Positions 9,236 through 20,399 of a stretch of DNA of 64,000 nt are shown in pieces. A program made the translations under genes and the position numbers. Source of the stretch: Petrolisthes cinctipes (taxonomy: Eukaryota; Arthropoda; Malacostraca; Decapoda; Porcellanidae); NCBI GenBank assembly GCA_033782935.1, contig JAWQEG010000622.1, forward strand, positions 660,001-724,000, read 5' to 3'. The notes beneath the pieces are model-generated. The model was given only the letters and a program-made list of their open reading frames with translations. It ran no database searches and was not told where the DNA came from. Each line of letters opens with the position of its first letter. The first letter of the stretch is position 1.

Positions 9236-12200
9236 TCACAATTTGTGGAGAAGGCCAGCCTCCTCCACATAGGAGAGGGTGTTCCCTCCCACACCACAAG
9301 CCTCCTCCCCGAGGACCTGAGAGAGACTGTAAGAACCGTCACCCTCCTGGTACTCAGAGAGGTGCCTACGACGTAGGTCACCAAGGCTGGGACACTCAAC
9401 AATAAGATGCCGCACTGTCAAAGGGACCAGACAATCATCACAGTAGGGAGGGTGAGCCCTCTCCATTAAAAAGCCATGAGTCAATAATGTGTGGCCAATG
9501 CGGAGATGTACAAGAGCCGTCTCCCACCGGCGGGACAGGCCACTGTAGCTCCACAAACCAAGACGCTGGCGGATGTCGCGGAGCTTGTTAGCCCCGATGG
9601 CGTCCCATCTGTCCTGCCAGCAGGAACGAACGGTAGCATCTATGTAGGGTTGAAGGTCCACTGCAGGAACAGGATGACGCCTGGCAGGAGGCCGGGAATT
9701 GGAGACTGCAGCCTTAGCCAGGGCGTCAGCCTGCTCATTCCCATCAATACCCACATGGGCTGGGACCCAACAAAAAGTGACTTTGCGGCCACGACGACCC
9801 AGGAGGACAAGCCACTCAAGAATGGCCAACACCAGGGGATGGGAAGAGTTAAAATTACACAAGGCCTGCAAGGCACTACAGGAATCGCTAAAAATAGTAA
9901 ACGAAGGCTGAGGGAGAGTAAAAAGTACTTGGAGGGCATATAAAATGGCCGAGAGCTCAGCAGTAAAAATTGACATGACAGAAGGGAGCCTGCTGCTACG
10001 GCAAAAGTCAGGAGAGACAACTCCAAAGCCAACTCCAGCATCAGACTTTGACCCATCAGTGTACACAGGGAGGGACTCCCTGTGAGTGAAGGCATGTTCT
10101 AAAAAGAGGGTATGAGCCACTGGAGGAGGAAGAGATTCCTTCTTGTCTGTAAAGCAGGTGCAGGGGAAAACTTCTGGAAAAAGCCATGGAGCCACCCTTG
10201 GGACCCTCACAGGACAAATCTGGAAGTCATCAATGCCCATCTCCTCCATAGCCTTCCTGACCCAGAAGCCAAAGGGCCATGGTGTACGAGAATGTAAAAG
10301 GTAGTACTGAGACATGATATCAGATGACACTGCCAAGCAGGGAAGGGAGTCAGGAAGTCAATGTAATCGATGCCAACAACGAACCATCAAGGACTGGCGA
10401 CGGAGATCAAGAGGTGGCTCATTAGCGTCCACTAGGAGACTGGGGATTTGGGACGACCTGAAGGCTCCGGTCGCCAGACGTACTCCAGCATGATGAACAG
10501 GGTCTAAAACTCTGAGACGGGCATCGGTGGCAGAAGAGTACACCTCACACCCATAGTCGAGTTTTGACCTAATAAGAACATGGTATAGGCGGAGGAAGGT
10601 GGCCCGATCAGCCCCCCAGGATGTATGGCCCAGGACCCTCAGCAGGTTAAGAGCCTTGAGGCAAGAGACCTTAAGTGTACGTAAGTGGAGAACCCAAGTC
10701 AAACGTTTGTCAAAAAGGAGACCCAAAAAGCAAGTCTCCTCGACACAGCGTATCCGATGACCATACATGAATAAGTCCGGATCGGGGTGGATGCCTCAGA
10801 TGTGGCAGAAGTGCATAGCAACTGTCTTGGAAGGAGAAAATCGAAACCCATGAGAACCAGTCCAACGTGACACCCTGTCAAGGGCAAGCTGCATGCGCCG
10901 CTCCGCCACTGACATACGGGAAGCAGCAAACCAGACTGCTAGGTCGTCAACGTACATCGAGTCAAGGGCAAGCTGTATGCGCCGCTCCGCCACTGACATA
11001 CGGGAAGCAGCAAACCAGACTGCTAGGTCGTCAACGTACATCGAGTTAGCTGAAAGGGATGAGGCAATGGCATTAATTGCTACTGCAAACAATGTGACAC
11101 TGAGGACGCTTCCCTGGCGGATGCCCTCCTCCTGTGCAACAGATGCTGAGTTGGTTTTACCAACCCTCACAGAAAAACTGCGACCACTGAAAAACTCCTT
11201 AAGAAAGTGTGGAAGGCAACCCCGCAGGCCATATAAATGGAGTTGCTGCAGGATGCTATATTGCCATGTAGTGTCATAGGCTTTCTCTAAATCAAAGAAT
11301 AAACAGAGAAGGTGTTGATGTCGTGCAAAGGCCTCACATGCAGCAGCTTCCAACCTGACCAGAGCATCTGCAGTGGAACAGTGTTTACGAAAGCCAGACT
11401 GGGACGGAGACAGAAAATCATCCCGTTCCAAGAAGTATACCAGTCTGACATTCACCATCTTTTCAAATAGTTTACAGAGACAGGAGGTCAAGGCAATTGG
11501 TCGATAATTGAGGGCAACACCAGAGTCCTTGCCCGGCTTGAGGAAAGGAAGGATGGTAGCAACCCTCCACCCTGAAGGGAAGACACCCTCCAGCCAGATT
11601 CTGTTATATAAAGCTAAAAGAAATGAGATCGTCTCCTCACCCAAGTGTCGTAACATTGCATATGGGATGGTGTCTGGCCCAGGAGAAGTGTCGCCGCAGA
11701 GAGAGAGAGAGCAGAATGCAGGTCTCTCAGGATGAATGTATGGGTATAACTTTCATTCTCGTTCCCTGAGAAATCCAGGACAGTACGCTCCTTGGCTCTT
11801 AACTCATGCCTGACAGCCAGAGGTCGAGAGTCACGGCTGGAGACTTTTGCAAAAGCCTCCGCCATGGTATTGGCCACTGTCAAACCATCCATGATCTTAA
11901 TTCCATTGACTTTAAGTACAGGTGGAGAACTAGGAGAAAACTTCCCAGCCATCTTATGGACTCTCCTGAACACTTGGGTGAGTGGAGTTTTAGTATTAAT
12001 TGAAGACACATAGGCCTTCCAAGATGCACGTCGGGCCTCTTTTAAGACTCGTCTAGCCCGGGCCCTTGCCCGTCGGAAGTCCTCTAAAAGCTCGCTTCTC
12101 CCGCACAGCATTGGTGCAGACTGGTGACCACCAAGGGACAGGACGTTTGGGAAAGTAGCCAGAAGTTCTAGGGATAGAGTTGAGAGCAGCAGAGTGGAGC

Positions 12201-12955
12201 ATATCAGTGAAATATGTTACAGCCTCGTCAGAGCTACCGAAATCGGTTACAGAAGAGACCGAAGAAGTTAGCTCTCTAAAAAACTGCCAGTCAGCCTTCT
12301 CTAATTTCCACCTAGGAAGACGAGACTGTGGTTCATACCTGTTACCTTCTAAAAGTATAGGAAAATGGTCACTGCCAAATAAATCAGGCAACACTCTCCA
12401 AGTAAAATCCAACAGAGCACTGGATGAGCAGAGGGAAATGTCAATAGCGGTAAAAGTCCCAGTAGGGCTATTAAAATGTGTCACATCTCCCGTATTTAAA
12501 ACCCCTAATCCCTCATCCTCAATAAAAGAAGCCAATAAAACACCCCTGGGGTTGACCGAACTGTCACCCCACAGAGGATGACGACCATTAAAATCACCCA
12601 ATAAAATAAAGGGAGAGGGAAGGTCCCGTACAAGACGGTTGATATCACCCCTCTCAACTGTAACACGGGGAGGAAGGTATAGACTGCACATAGTGTACGG
12701 GCGGTCCATAAATACCTTAACTACAACAGCCTGGAGCGGAGTGTCAAGCTCCAGGCTCGTGCATGGAATATCTCGGCAAACTAGGATGGCAGAGCCACCA
12801 TGGTGACCCTGCCCTTCAAATGAATTTGAATAAAATGCAGAGTATGATAGAGGACTGGCAGGAATGTAGTCCCCAAGCATTGTCTCTTGGAGAGAAACAC
12901 ATGCAGGAGAGAAGCTAGAGAGAAGAACGCGCAGTTCTTCCCAAGAAGCACGCAA
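9236..12955 (-). pseudogene. LINE ORF2: endonuclease-RT-RNase H, frameshifted
   Basis: Domains occur in order on the minus strand. The AP-like endonuclease (12955-12053) shows SLQETML, ILLGDFNGRHPLWG and GSDHFPIL. The linker follows (12111-11614). The RT (11656-10796) shows GWRVATILPFLKPGKD, NYRPIALTSCLCKLFEKM, FDLEKAYDT, EGIRQGSVLS and YVDD. Then come the RT thumb (10768-10358) and RNase H (10336-9236) with YTDGSK, FTAELSAI, SDSCSAL and AHVGIDGNEQADALAK. The frame changes near 12080, 11650, 10780 and 10345, so at least four lesions are present. The RT also carries an in-frame 84-bp tandem duplication that doubles the YVDD box (10877-11044). It would nick the target, copy the RNA and degrade RNA in hybrids, but it is dead as it stands. 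Confidence 0.85.
10877..11044 (-). repeat. 84-bp in-frame tandem duplication over the RT active site
   Basis: Two units, 10877-10960 and 10961-11044, differ at about one base. Each encodes SMYVDDLAVWFAASRMSV and the next ten residues, so the catalytic YVDD motif occurs twice, 28 residues apart. The frame is preserved. Confidence 0.9.
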
Positions 12956-12990
12956 ACCACAGCAATTCCACTGAAGGACCTTGAACAGTG

Positions 12991-15018
12991 TTACTTTAGT
13001 ACTGATTTTTGGGAAGCCTTACGGAGGTACTTCCCACTACCACCTCGACCTGAGAGTTTACTCAAACAATAAGATTTGTCTAATCCTGGGCCACTAGAAG
13101 AAGAGCGAACCCGAGGAGTAGTACGTGGGGCAGTAATTGGGACCCGTAGACGAGTCCCTGAAGCATCTGATATGTTAGAAGAAGATGAAGGTATATGAGC
13201 TGGGATATTCTTTGAAACAATTACATTGGTGTTGTCCTGTACAGCAGTGGTATCACTGACACAGGCAGATACATCAACATCCAAAATACAGGTGGTAGAA
13301 TCACTCCGCTGCCCAAGCGGAAGAGAAACTGAATCTTTTGAAGTCACAACATCCGTGGCATCCACATTAATTTCACGCCCCTCTGATGATCCCGAAGGAA
13401 GCTTGTGAGGAGGAACTTCTGTTGAATCAAGAGATTCATCAGAGCCACGAGAACGCTTCTGGTAAAATTGAGAGGAAACCATGGATGAGTCCACAGAGAT
13501 GGTTGCCTCACAAGGTGGAACATCTATAGAGTCAAGTGCCTCAGAGGAACCACGAAGGCGTCTCTGTGGCAGTTTAGGTGACTTAAGTTTCCTTTTGGGA
13601 GAGCGTGTGGCAGCGTGAACCTCCACCACATGGACACCTTTAGCTAAAGTCTGAGAATTGTCATCAGTTGAAGGGTCACCAGAATGAGGGTCTGATAAAG
13701 TTTCCAAGACAGAGAAACTATTATGTAGTGTAGCCTTAGAAACGCTCTCACTAGAGCAAAAAGCAGCTGCCTCTTGAGAGGGTTGAGAGGGTGCTGCAAC
13801 CAATTTAGGGCGAAGGGAGGAGGCATATGTCTTCAAACCACCATCCTTCAGTCGCCTGAAGTTGAGTTGCCGTCTGGCACTACCTATGCTAATGAATTGG
13901 GTATTAGCCAAGTGGAGGATATCCTGCTCAAGGAGGTACATCTTACATTGGCGAGAACGCAAGGGGTGATCATCTCTACAGTAAAAGCAGTAACTCTCTG
14001 ACCGACACTCAGAAGTAAGATGTGAGTCAAGAGCAGAAGAATTACCACACCAGGAACGGTTGTTGCAGTTCCTCTTCCCATGACCAAACTCATAACAACA
14101 GAAACACTGAAGGGAACGCTCAACAAAAGGCTTTACCTCAAATGAAGTGGTGTTAATGTTAATGCGATCTGGGATATGCGAGCCATAGAAAGTGAGGATG
14201 ATCATATTTTTACTGCCTTTCATCTTCGTTACTCGTTGGACACTGTCTGGGCACATAGCGAGAATGTCCTCTTCTGAGAATTCATACAGGTCCTCATTAT
14301 ATATACGCCCCTTGCTATAATCAAATGTTCGATGTGGTTTAATAGATTCAAACATGCTATCAGAAGGACAGGGGAGATTGAGGAGCATCATGGCCTGTGT
14401 AAGATCTTTGGCTCTGATTAAAATGCCCTTACCATATTTCTTTATGTGGCCTATTGGTAATAATCCAATTTCTTTCTCCAGATACCGGGAAGCATGGATA
14501 AGGTTACCACGTCCCTCCCTGTAGTAAGCCACAAACCAAAAGGGTGTAGGAACCCGACGTTCCTTTGGGACATGCTCTACAGAGTCATCAAATATATTAG
14601 GGCAGTAGTCATTGTCACTGTCAACTACATTGATGGACCGCATCATCTGAAGTTTACAATGAGTATCCACCACCGTCAGAGAATCTTTTGCCTCAAATGT
14701 TGCTTTCGCAGCAGCATTTGTATTGAAAGTAATATAGCACTGATTAGACCTACAATCACTGTCATATGTGATTCGGATTCGAAGAACTACTCCAAAACAC
14801 TTAAAAATTGAGTGGATAGCGCCATAGGAAAGGGATGCAAGTACATTCGTTAACATTAACGTGTCCAAATCGCTAACAGGGTTCTTCGACACAACACCCG
14901 ACCTGCTAGGTCTAGTCTTATTTGCAGCTTTCTGCATATTACCACGACCAGAGAGTGACGTCTCGAGGGCCTGGTCGACCACTGCTCGAGGAGGAGATTG
15001 GGGCTTTTCTTTATCCAT
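12991..15018 (-). CDS. LINE ORF1 (Gag-like nucleic-acid-binding protein), intact, 675 aa
   Basis: The ORF starts with ATG at 15018 and is uninterrupted to 12991; ORF2 follows within about 40 bp. The N-terminal half has no motif I recognise but resembles the RRM-like region of I-element ORF1. From about residue 300 there are retroviral-type zinc knuckles: CFCCYEFGHGKRNC fits C-x2-C-x4-H-x4-C, followed by a WCG...HLTSEC segment and then YCFYCRDDHPLRSRQC. The C-terminal third is Ser/Pro/Arg-rich and low in complexity. In this family ORF1 binds the element RNA to form the transposition particle. Its intactness beside a broken ORF2 suggests recent insertion or mobilisation in trans. Confidence 0.85.
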   Translation of the reverse strand: MDKEKPQSPPRAVVDQALETSLSGRGNMQKAANKTRPSRSGVVSKNPVSDLDTLMLTNVLASLSYGAIHSIFKCFGVVLRIRITYDSDCRSNQCYITFNTNAAAKATFEAKDSLTVVDTHCKLQMMRSINVVDSDNDYCPNIFDDSVEHVPKERRVPTPFWFVAYYREGRGNLIHASRYLEKEIGLLPIGHIKKYGKGILIRAKDLTQAMMLLNLPCPSDSMFESIKPHRTFDYSKGRIYNEDLYEFSEEDILAMCPDSVQRVTKMKGSKNMIILTFYGSHIPDRININTTSFEVKPFVERSLQCFCCYEFGHGKRNCNNRSWCGNSSALDSHLTSECRSESYCFYCRDDHPLRSRQCKMYLLEQDILHLANTQFISIGSARRQLNFRRLKDGGLKTYASSLRPKLVAAPSQPSQEAAAFCSSESVSKATLHNSFSVLETLSDPHSGDPSTDDNSQTLAKGVHVVEVHAATRSPKRKLKSPKLPQRRLRGSSEALDSIDVPPCEATISVDSSMVSSQFYQKRSRGSDESLDSTEVPPHKLPSGSSEGREINVDATDVVTSKDSVSLPLGQRSDSTTCILDVDVSACVSDTTAVQDNTNVIVSKNIPAHIPSSSSNISDASGTRLRVPITAPRTTPRVRSSSSGPGLDKSYCLSKLSGRGGSGKYLRKASQKSVLK

Positions 15019-15469
15019 ATATCATTGATTTGGTGTTTTTGGCCCCAGGAGCTAAGAGCTACTACCTACGGGCAGATGAGGGGACCGAGCGCTGGTCGCC
15101 GTGGGCAGGGTACCTCTTCCCCCACGGGGCCACTCGTTTTAAAAAGCAGCCCCAATGGCTCGAAAGTTTGCCCACGACGGTGCTGAGACCCCCTTCCCCA
15201 ACATCTCCCGGCCCAGACACCCAACCATCCATCATAGGACGGCCCCTATAGGGCAGTCCCTCCGGAGGGCAGCGCTGTTGGCCCGTACTGGCAGCCTAAT
15301 GCATACGAACCATTTAGTCTGGTCTCTCACTGGCGACCTTACTATCATAGGAAGCCCTCTCTCCCCGAAATCGGGGCAGAGCAGGGGCCGGAGCCCCCTC
15401 TAGTCTAGCTCGCCAGGTCTTAGAGACACGCAAGCCCCCCCACCACGTCAAGGCAGTTCCCGTTGGGGG
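15019..15469 (-). promoter_or_regulatory. 5' leader of the I-like LINE (probable internal promoter)
   Basis: GC-rich leader between the 5' terminus at 15469 and the ORF1 ATG. I-type LINEs carry their Pol II promoter at the very start of the transcript. I cannot point to a specific Inr or DPE match, so the promoter role is family knowledge. Confidence 0.4.
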
Positions 15470-15483
15470 TGTCTCTATGAGAA
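15470..15483. repeat. LINE target-site duplication, right copy
   Basis: Exact repeat of 8972-8985 (TGTCTCTATGAGAA). It marks the 5' boundary of the minus-strand LINE. Confidence 0.9.
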
Positions 15484-15628
15484 AATGTCGAATTATACAA
15501 ATTATAGTTTTTCTGTTACAATACATTTATGATACTGTATTAATGAAGGCGAAAAGTGAAGGGAAACCCATCTGGATTAAGAATATCTTTATTAATTTTC
15601 TTACAAACTCCATCCCGACCGTAACGGA

Positions 15629-15835
15629 CAGCCACAATCAAATAACCACCGACACTTTCCTTCCATCGTGCAAATAAATCAGTATCATATCAAAATATAA
15701 TCATACAACAACACCCTACGTCAACTCAACCCCCTCAATTATTATTATTATTATTATTAGGTGCTGCAAAATCATACACGTGTTGCTCTTTATTTCCAAG
15801 ATATTTACTACGATGGAAGGAAAGTGTGGCGGTAC
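15629..15835. mobile_element. 217-bp palindromic MITE family, copy 1 (right end truncated)
   Basis: Starts CAGCCACAATCAAATAACC and keeps the family core ('ttattaggtgctgcaaaatc', 'tatttactacgatggaagg'). It diverges after 'ggaaagtgtgg', losing the last 20-25 bp. It lies inside the palindromic transposon. Intact copies are at 16235, 58828, 62083 and 63669. Confidence 0.75.
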
Positions 15836-16234
15836 AGTACACTTTTGCCTCGTATGGTAAAAATTGGTCATATTATAATCACTCCTTGTAAAACTGACGC
15901 TGTTTGTTCATCTGCAACACATCAAGACTCTATTCCTGTACTACACACATCCGAAACTTATCTTAAAAAATCTAGGTGGGTTTCCCTTCACTTTTCGCCT
16001 TCATTAATACAGTATTAAAAATGTATTGTAACAGCTAAACTATGGGTATAATTCGTCATTTTATCATAGAGACATTTTAGCTTAGAATTATCCAAACAGG
16101 TCATCATTAAATTTAAAAACCCTGACAGGTGACCGTGTATAAAAATTGAAGGCTATTGATCCCTCCTGACCATGCCATAAAACAAACTCCGTCGCTACAG
16201 ATGGTGTTTCGCGGCAATATTTGAAGGACTCGTG

Positions 16235-16448
16235 TATAGCCACAATCAAATAACCACCAACACTTTCCTTCCATCGTACAAATAAATCAGTATCATATCA
16301 AAATATAATCATACAACACTTTACGTCAACTCAAGCCCCTCAATTATTATGATGAGGTGCTGCAAAATCATACACGTCTTGTTCTTTATTACCAAGATAT
16401 TTGCTACGAAAGAAGGAAAGTGTCGGTGGATATTTGATTGTGGCTGTA
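16235..16448. mobile_element. 217-bp palindromic MITE family, copy 2
   Basis: Begins TATAGCCACAATCAAATAAC and ends TATTTGATTGTGGCTGTA. The arms are inverted repeats of about 42 bp ('cctttccttccatcg'-type and 'cgatggaaggaaagtgtc'-type). It has no coding capacity. TA at both edges suggests a Tc1/mariner superfamily. Confidence 0.8.
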
Positions 16449-16711
16449 CCTCCAATTTTCCGACATCACGGAATGCTGAATCACCACCATCTATATCTGT
16501 CTATCTATTTTATCTATTGTATCTGTCTGTATGTATGTGTGTCTAATAATGCATATATCTTTCTCTCTCTCCTTTTCATGACCCTTGGCAGCAATACCGG
16601 ATGTGGGTGTGGATGGGGTCGGGGGGGCTGGGGGGATCATGCCACACTTACCCCCACAACAGAGGAACAGGGACAAGCTCTCCAATGTCAAGACCAAGTT
16701 TCAGGTGATTA

Positions 16712-16751
<40 letters not shown>

Positions 16752-16752
16752 T

Positions 16753-16799
<47 letters not shown>

Positions 16800-16884
16800 T
16801 AAATAACACACACACGCACACTAACACACACTATAAATAACACACACACACACTGTAAACAACACACACACACACACACACTGT

Positions 16885-16931
<47 letters not shown>

Positions 16932-17025
16932 TAAGCAACACATACACACCCACACACACTGCAAACAACACACACACACTACTCGTATATCTGCATATAT
17001 CTATATATCGTACTTGTGATAAAGG

Positions 17026-17059
<34 letters not shown>

Positions 17060-17190
17060 CTCATATATATGTATCTATATCTTGTAATAGATGAGATGAA
17101 GGACTAGTATATATACACACACACACACACACACTACTCGTATATCTTTATCTATGTATCGTATTTGAGATAAAGAAATAACACACTCAC
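16712..17190. repeat. Compound (CA)n microsatellite region
   Basis: Runs of CA are separated by short spacers such as 'ctataaataa' and 'ctgtaaataa' from 16712 to about 16976. More CA blocks follow at 17031-17058, 17116-17134 and near 17180. The spacers recur, so the array grew by duplication of CA-plus-spacer units. Cys-Val-rich frames here are artefacts of the repeat. Confidence 0.9.
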
Positions 17191-17336
17191 ACACACAATC
17201 GATATATAGTGAATAAAATCCACCACTTCATTTTACACTCAGTTCCTCATTAAGACCACCAAATGTGTTCTCAGGCTTCTGTTATTCATTACCATACAGA
17301 CCAATTAAGTTATTTACTGAGCCTGTGTTAAAAGGA

Positions 17337-17337
<1 letters not shown>

Positions 17338-17367
<30 letters not shown>

Positions 17368-17662
17368 GAGCATAGGGTATAGGATGAGACGTTGTGTGTG
17401 TGTGTGTGTATGGGTATGTGTAGGATATAGGATGAGAAGTTGTGTGTGTGTGCGTGTAGGATGAGACGTTGTATGTGTGTGTGTGCATGTGTAGGATGAG
17501 ACGTGTGTGTATGTGTAGGATATAGGATGAGACGTTGTGTGTGTGTGTGTATATATAGGATGAGACGTTGTTTGTGTGTGTGTATGTGTATAGGATGAGA
17601 TGGTGTGTGTGTGTGTGTGTGTGGCATATAAGGTATAGGATAAGACGGTGTGTGTGTGTGTT
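17338..17662. repeat. TG-rich minisatellite (VNTR)
   Basis: About seven to eight units pair a (TG)n run with 'taggatataggatgagacg' or a shortened 'taggatgagacg'. Unit length ranges from about 35 to 60 bp, mainly from the TG length. It directly follows the CA-rich tract and is noncoding. Confidence 0.85.
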
Positions 17663-17739
17663 GTGGCGACATGTCCTATTATATGCATGATAATGGGGTC
17701 GGTCCCGTTTGAAGAGTGTTCCATTTCACATTTTTTTCC

Positions 17740-17775
17740 CTATACCTCAACCTCGGGGCTGTAGACTGCATGTAC
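17740..17775 (-). mobile_element. SINE 3'-end fragment
   Basis: The minus strand reads CTACAGCCCCGAGGTTGAGG, then TATAG and an A-run. This is the same 3' end and tail as the SINE at 59612-60008. Only the tail portion is recognisable here. Confidence 0.55.
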
Positions 17776-17994
17776 AGTCGTGGTCAAATATAATCATCCA
17801 TATAGTTTTTTTCTTTTTTTTAATTAATTGCGCCGTAGCGTCAGTCAATAGTCAGACAACAGTACACAAGGGTAGCCGGGACTCACGAGAACCCAATGAC
17901 CACACACATACACAAGCACACACACACGCGCACACACACACATCACGAAAACATAACAGAATGAAGCACAAGCACACAGACAAATATTTACATC

Positions 17995-19145
17995 ATGACC
18001 TACTTAAATCCACCAAATCGATGGTGGTGCACCAGAAGTTCCTCCAGAACCTGATGGTTCAGCAGGTGTCGACAAACCACATCAAGTGGCAGGCCCTGGG
18101 GCAGCAAGTGTTGGACAGTGGGGCAGGCTAGGCAATAGTGCTCTATAGTGTTAGCACGAGGCGCTCAACACAAGCGACACTCAGTGAAGGGAGGCTCACC
18201 CTGCATCCCAGCAACCTGCCACGGTGGCCTGTAGCCAAGCCTCAAACGAGCAGAGACTACATTGTGCCTCCGAACCATGAGGCCTCGACGACGGTAGAAA
18301 TATTTGTGACAGCAGACCGACTCGTAATGGGTGATGGAGATGCTGAAGGGCCTATCTGCATTCCTGCATAGCCGTACAGGGAGGAGAGCGGCTCAGCGAA
18401 CTCTAGAAAGGTAACATGTCAGGGAGAAAGGACGTCCAACACCACCAGGAGGCAGATGGCAGGCTTCCTTTGTGAGTCTGTCAACTGTACCATTGTGACG
18501 TAAACCTACATGGGATGGCACCCATAAAAATTTGACAGTGAAGTTACAATGATGCAATAAGTCCAAAAACGATAAAATCTGCTGAATAACAGTAAAGTGT
18601 GTGGGCTGAACACTAGAGAGGGAATGAAGGGCAGGTTTGGAGTCACAAAAAATGGCAGCATTCACTCCACGTTGACAAACAAGACTAACAGCATCCAGAA
18701 TGAAGGCCACCACACTGTCCCTGGCAAGAGTACAGGTGAGAGTACAGGTCGACTAGGCAGTGATGTGTGCTCCTCTGGGGAAGGAAACCAAACAGCCATG
18801 AAGAAAGGCGATCCTGCAGTCTGTACATGAGACAATTGAGTAAGATTCTCTCCATAACCTTACAAAAACAGGAAGTAAGAGAAATAGGCCTGAACTTACT
18901 GTGCCGGGCTTAGGGATGGGTATTATTGTGCTGCTGGTCTAGGCTCGTGGTACACAACCGTCACGAAGACAAAGATTATATAGTCGAAGTAGAGGGTTCC
19001 CAGGAACTTGTTGAAGTAGGTGCAGCACAGCATAAGTAATACCATCATCACCAGGGGAAGAAGCTCTACCCCGAGAGAGAGCACGGCGCAACTCCTCAGT
19101 TATCTCCTCTGCATCATCGTCATCATTTTGTAACAGAGCAGACAT
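17995..19145 (-). pseudogene. Second I-like LINE: RT N-terminus fused by deletion to RNase H and tail
   Basis: On the minus strand, 19145-18939 encodes the RT lead-in (ITEELRRALSRGRASSPGDD, then a 'DGITYAV' start). About 18940-18760 encodes the RT fingers (ERILLNCLMYRLQD, LPQRST). It then jumps to RNase H at 18713-18393 (FCDSKPAL, FLWVPSHVGLRHNGTVDRL). The RT palm with its catalytic aspartates and the RNase H start are missing, an internal deletion of probably over 1 kb. Down to about 17995 is the decayed C-terminus with a C-x2-C...H-x-C-like trace. The copy is inactive. Confidence 0.75.
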
Positions 19146-19187
19146 TAGACGTAGCCGATGGACAGCAGCACGGGAAGCGAGTGCATC

Positions 19188-20375
19188 TTATATGTGGATG
19201 GGTAGACTGGCTGGGGTAGATTGTTCTGACCAGGCATCGACAAGTTGTTTGGCATAGTCGGCAGGAGTGTGATGACGAGCAGTGGCCGGTTTCTTTTTAA
19301 CAACCCGACGGATGAGGTGCCACATAGAAGCCACACTTGTTTGCTGGTTGATGCTGTCCGTGAACCGCTGCCAAGACTCAGTGTGAGCACACTCCTGCAG
19401 GGCAACTAAAGTGTCCCTAGACATCTGGTAACGATAGGGTAGGTCAGGGGTTGGGTTGGCTTGAAACAATTGGCCATCACGTTCAACCTCCTCCTTTGCC
19501 TCCTGTATACTTGCATCCAGCGTCCAGGAGTTGGCAGTATGGCGATGCTGGAGGGGTGGCCGGGAGATGTATAGCCTATAAAAGTCATGAGTAGCAGATA
19601 CAAGATCAGAGTACAACTGTTCAGCTGATAATATGTCAAATGTAGGAAATACATGGGCCATAAATAAGATGTAAGTCGGGCAATATTTAGGGGGCACAGC
19701 AATATGCAAACGAGTGGTTGAAGCACTTGACCCAGCAGTTAGAGAATAATGAAACCAAAGAGCGATGTGATCAGAGAATAAGTCTGGCATGGAGAAGCAC
19801 TGGACATGAGATGCTATCAGGCCAGATGAGAGGATGTAATCCAGAGTACCTCCCCGGCAATGAGTGGCACCGCCAGTGTCCCAGCATGTAAAATGATGCT
19901 TGCGGATGTATGAAAGGAGACGAACACCATTACGATTAATAGAGCCAGAACCATCACCCAAATTAGAATGCCGAGCATTAACATCTCCCATATACACCAT
20001 TCCACGCACTGTTGGAGAAGGAAGAGCCTCAAGAATTGTGTCCAGCTGGGTCAGAATAGACATTACATAGTTGGAGTACTCCATTCCCAGGTAGAACCTC
20101 AAATAGCTGAAAGGTCATGTCAGGATCAGTGGAGGTACGGAGAAGGTGATGTGGCAAGGAGCTATGTATGTAAGTCAGGAGACCATTCCTTACCAGATGA
20201 ACATATGGCACATAACCTGAGAGGGTAGGAGCTTGCCCAGCAGTGAGCGGCCGTCATCGAAATGCTTCCTGGAGAAAAATAACAATTGGGTGATGACGAA
20301 AAACATAGGCCTTGAGTTGAGTGAGCTTAGCATAAATGGTGATACCACATACATTCCAGGAGATGATATCCATCC
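19188..20375 (-). pseudogene. Second I-like LINE: AP endonuclease, frameshifted
   Basis: ORF2 begins near 20375 with MDIISWNVCGI, the usual start of I-type endonucleases, followed by a VIFLQEAF stretch carrying the catalytic Gln-Glu. Two frame changes follow near 20250 and 20090. The rest (20102-19188) is open and shows YMGDVNARHSNLG and LFSDHIALW. It would nick target DNA but is broken. Confidence 0.75.
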
Positions 20376-20399
20376 AGCAATTACTAGCGAACTCTGTAT

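Larger units (their letters stand above)
8986..15469 (-). mobile_element. Complete I-like (Nimb/I group) LINE, minus strand
   Basis: The element reads from 15469 (5' end, starting CCCCCAACGGG on the minus strand) to 8986 (3' end, a tail of AATC repeats). It is bounded by an exact 14-bp target duplication. Its order is a roughly 450-bp 5' leader, ORF1 with zinc knuckles, then endonuclease, reverse transcriptase and a C-terminal RNase H. AP endonuclease plus RT plus RNase H, with a short-repeat tail instead of plain poly-A, is typical of the I superfamily. ORF1 is intact; ORF2 is broken by frameshifts, so this copy could not move by itself. It is full length, not 5' truncated. Confidence 0.88.
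8909..16124. mobile_element. Palindromic transposon interrupted by a LINE and a MITE
   Basis: The left arm (8909-8985, continuing 15484-15590) is repeated inverted at about 15970-16124. Pairs include 'aatgatgatctg' with 'caggtcatcatt', 'catttttttt...tctctatgag' with 'catagagacatttt', and 'gaaaagtgaagggaaaccc' with 'gggtttcccttcacttttc'. The ends begin CAGGGT and finish CCCTG. The 6.5-kb LINE sits exactly inside the left arm and a TA-type MITE begins at 15629. Without the insertions it is a nonautonomous fold-back element of roughly 0.6 kb. Confidence 0.65.

Noticed and set aside
17338..17662. Regularly spaced repeats resembling a CRISPR array.
   Set aside because: Units vary in length, 'spacers' are TG runs, and the context is eukaryotic. 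It is a minisatellite.
16709..17724. Open frames of Cys-Val or Thr-His repeats on the minus strand.
   Set aside because: They are translations of (CA)n and TG-rich minisatellites, with no start context or domain.
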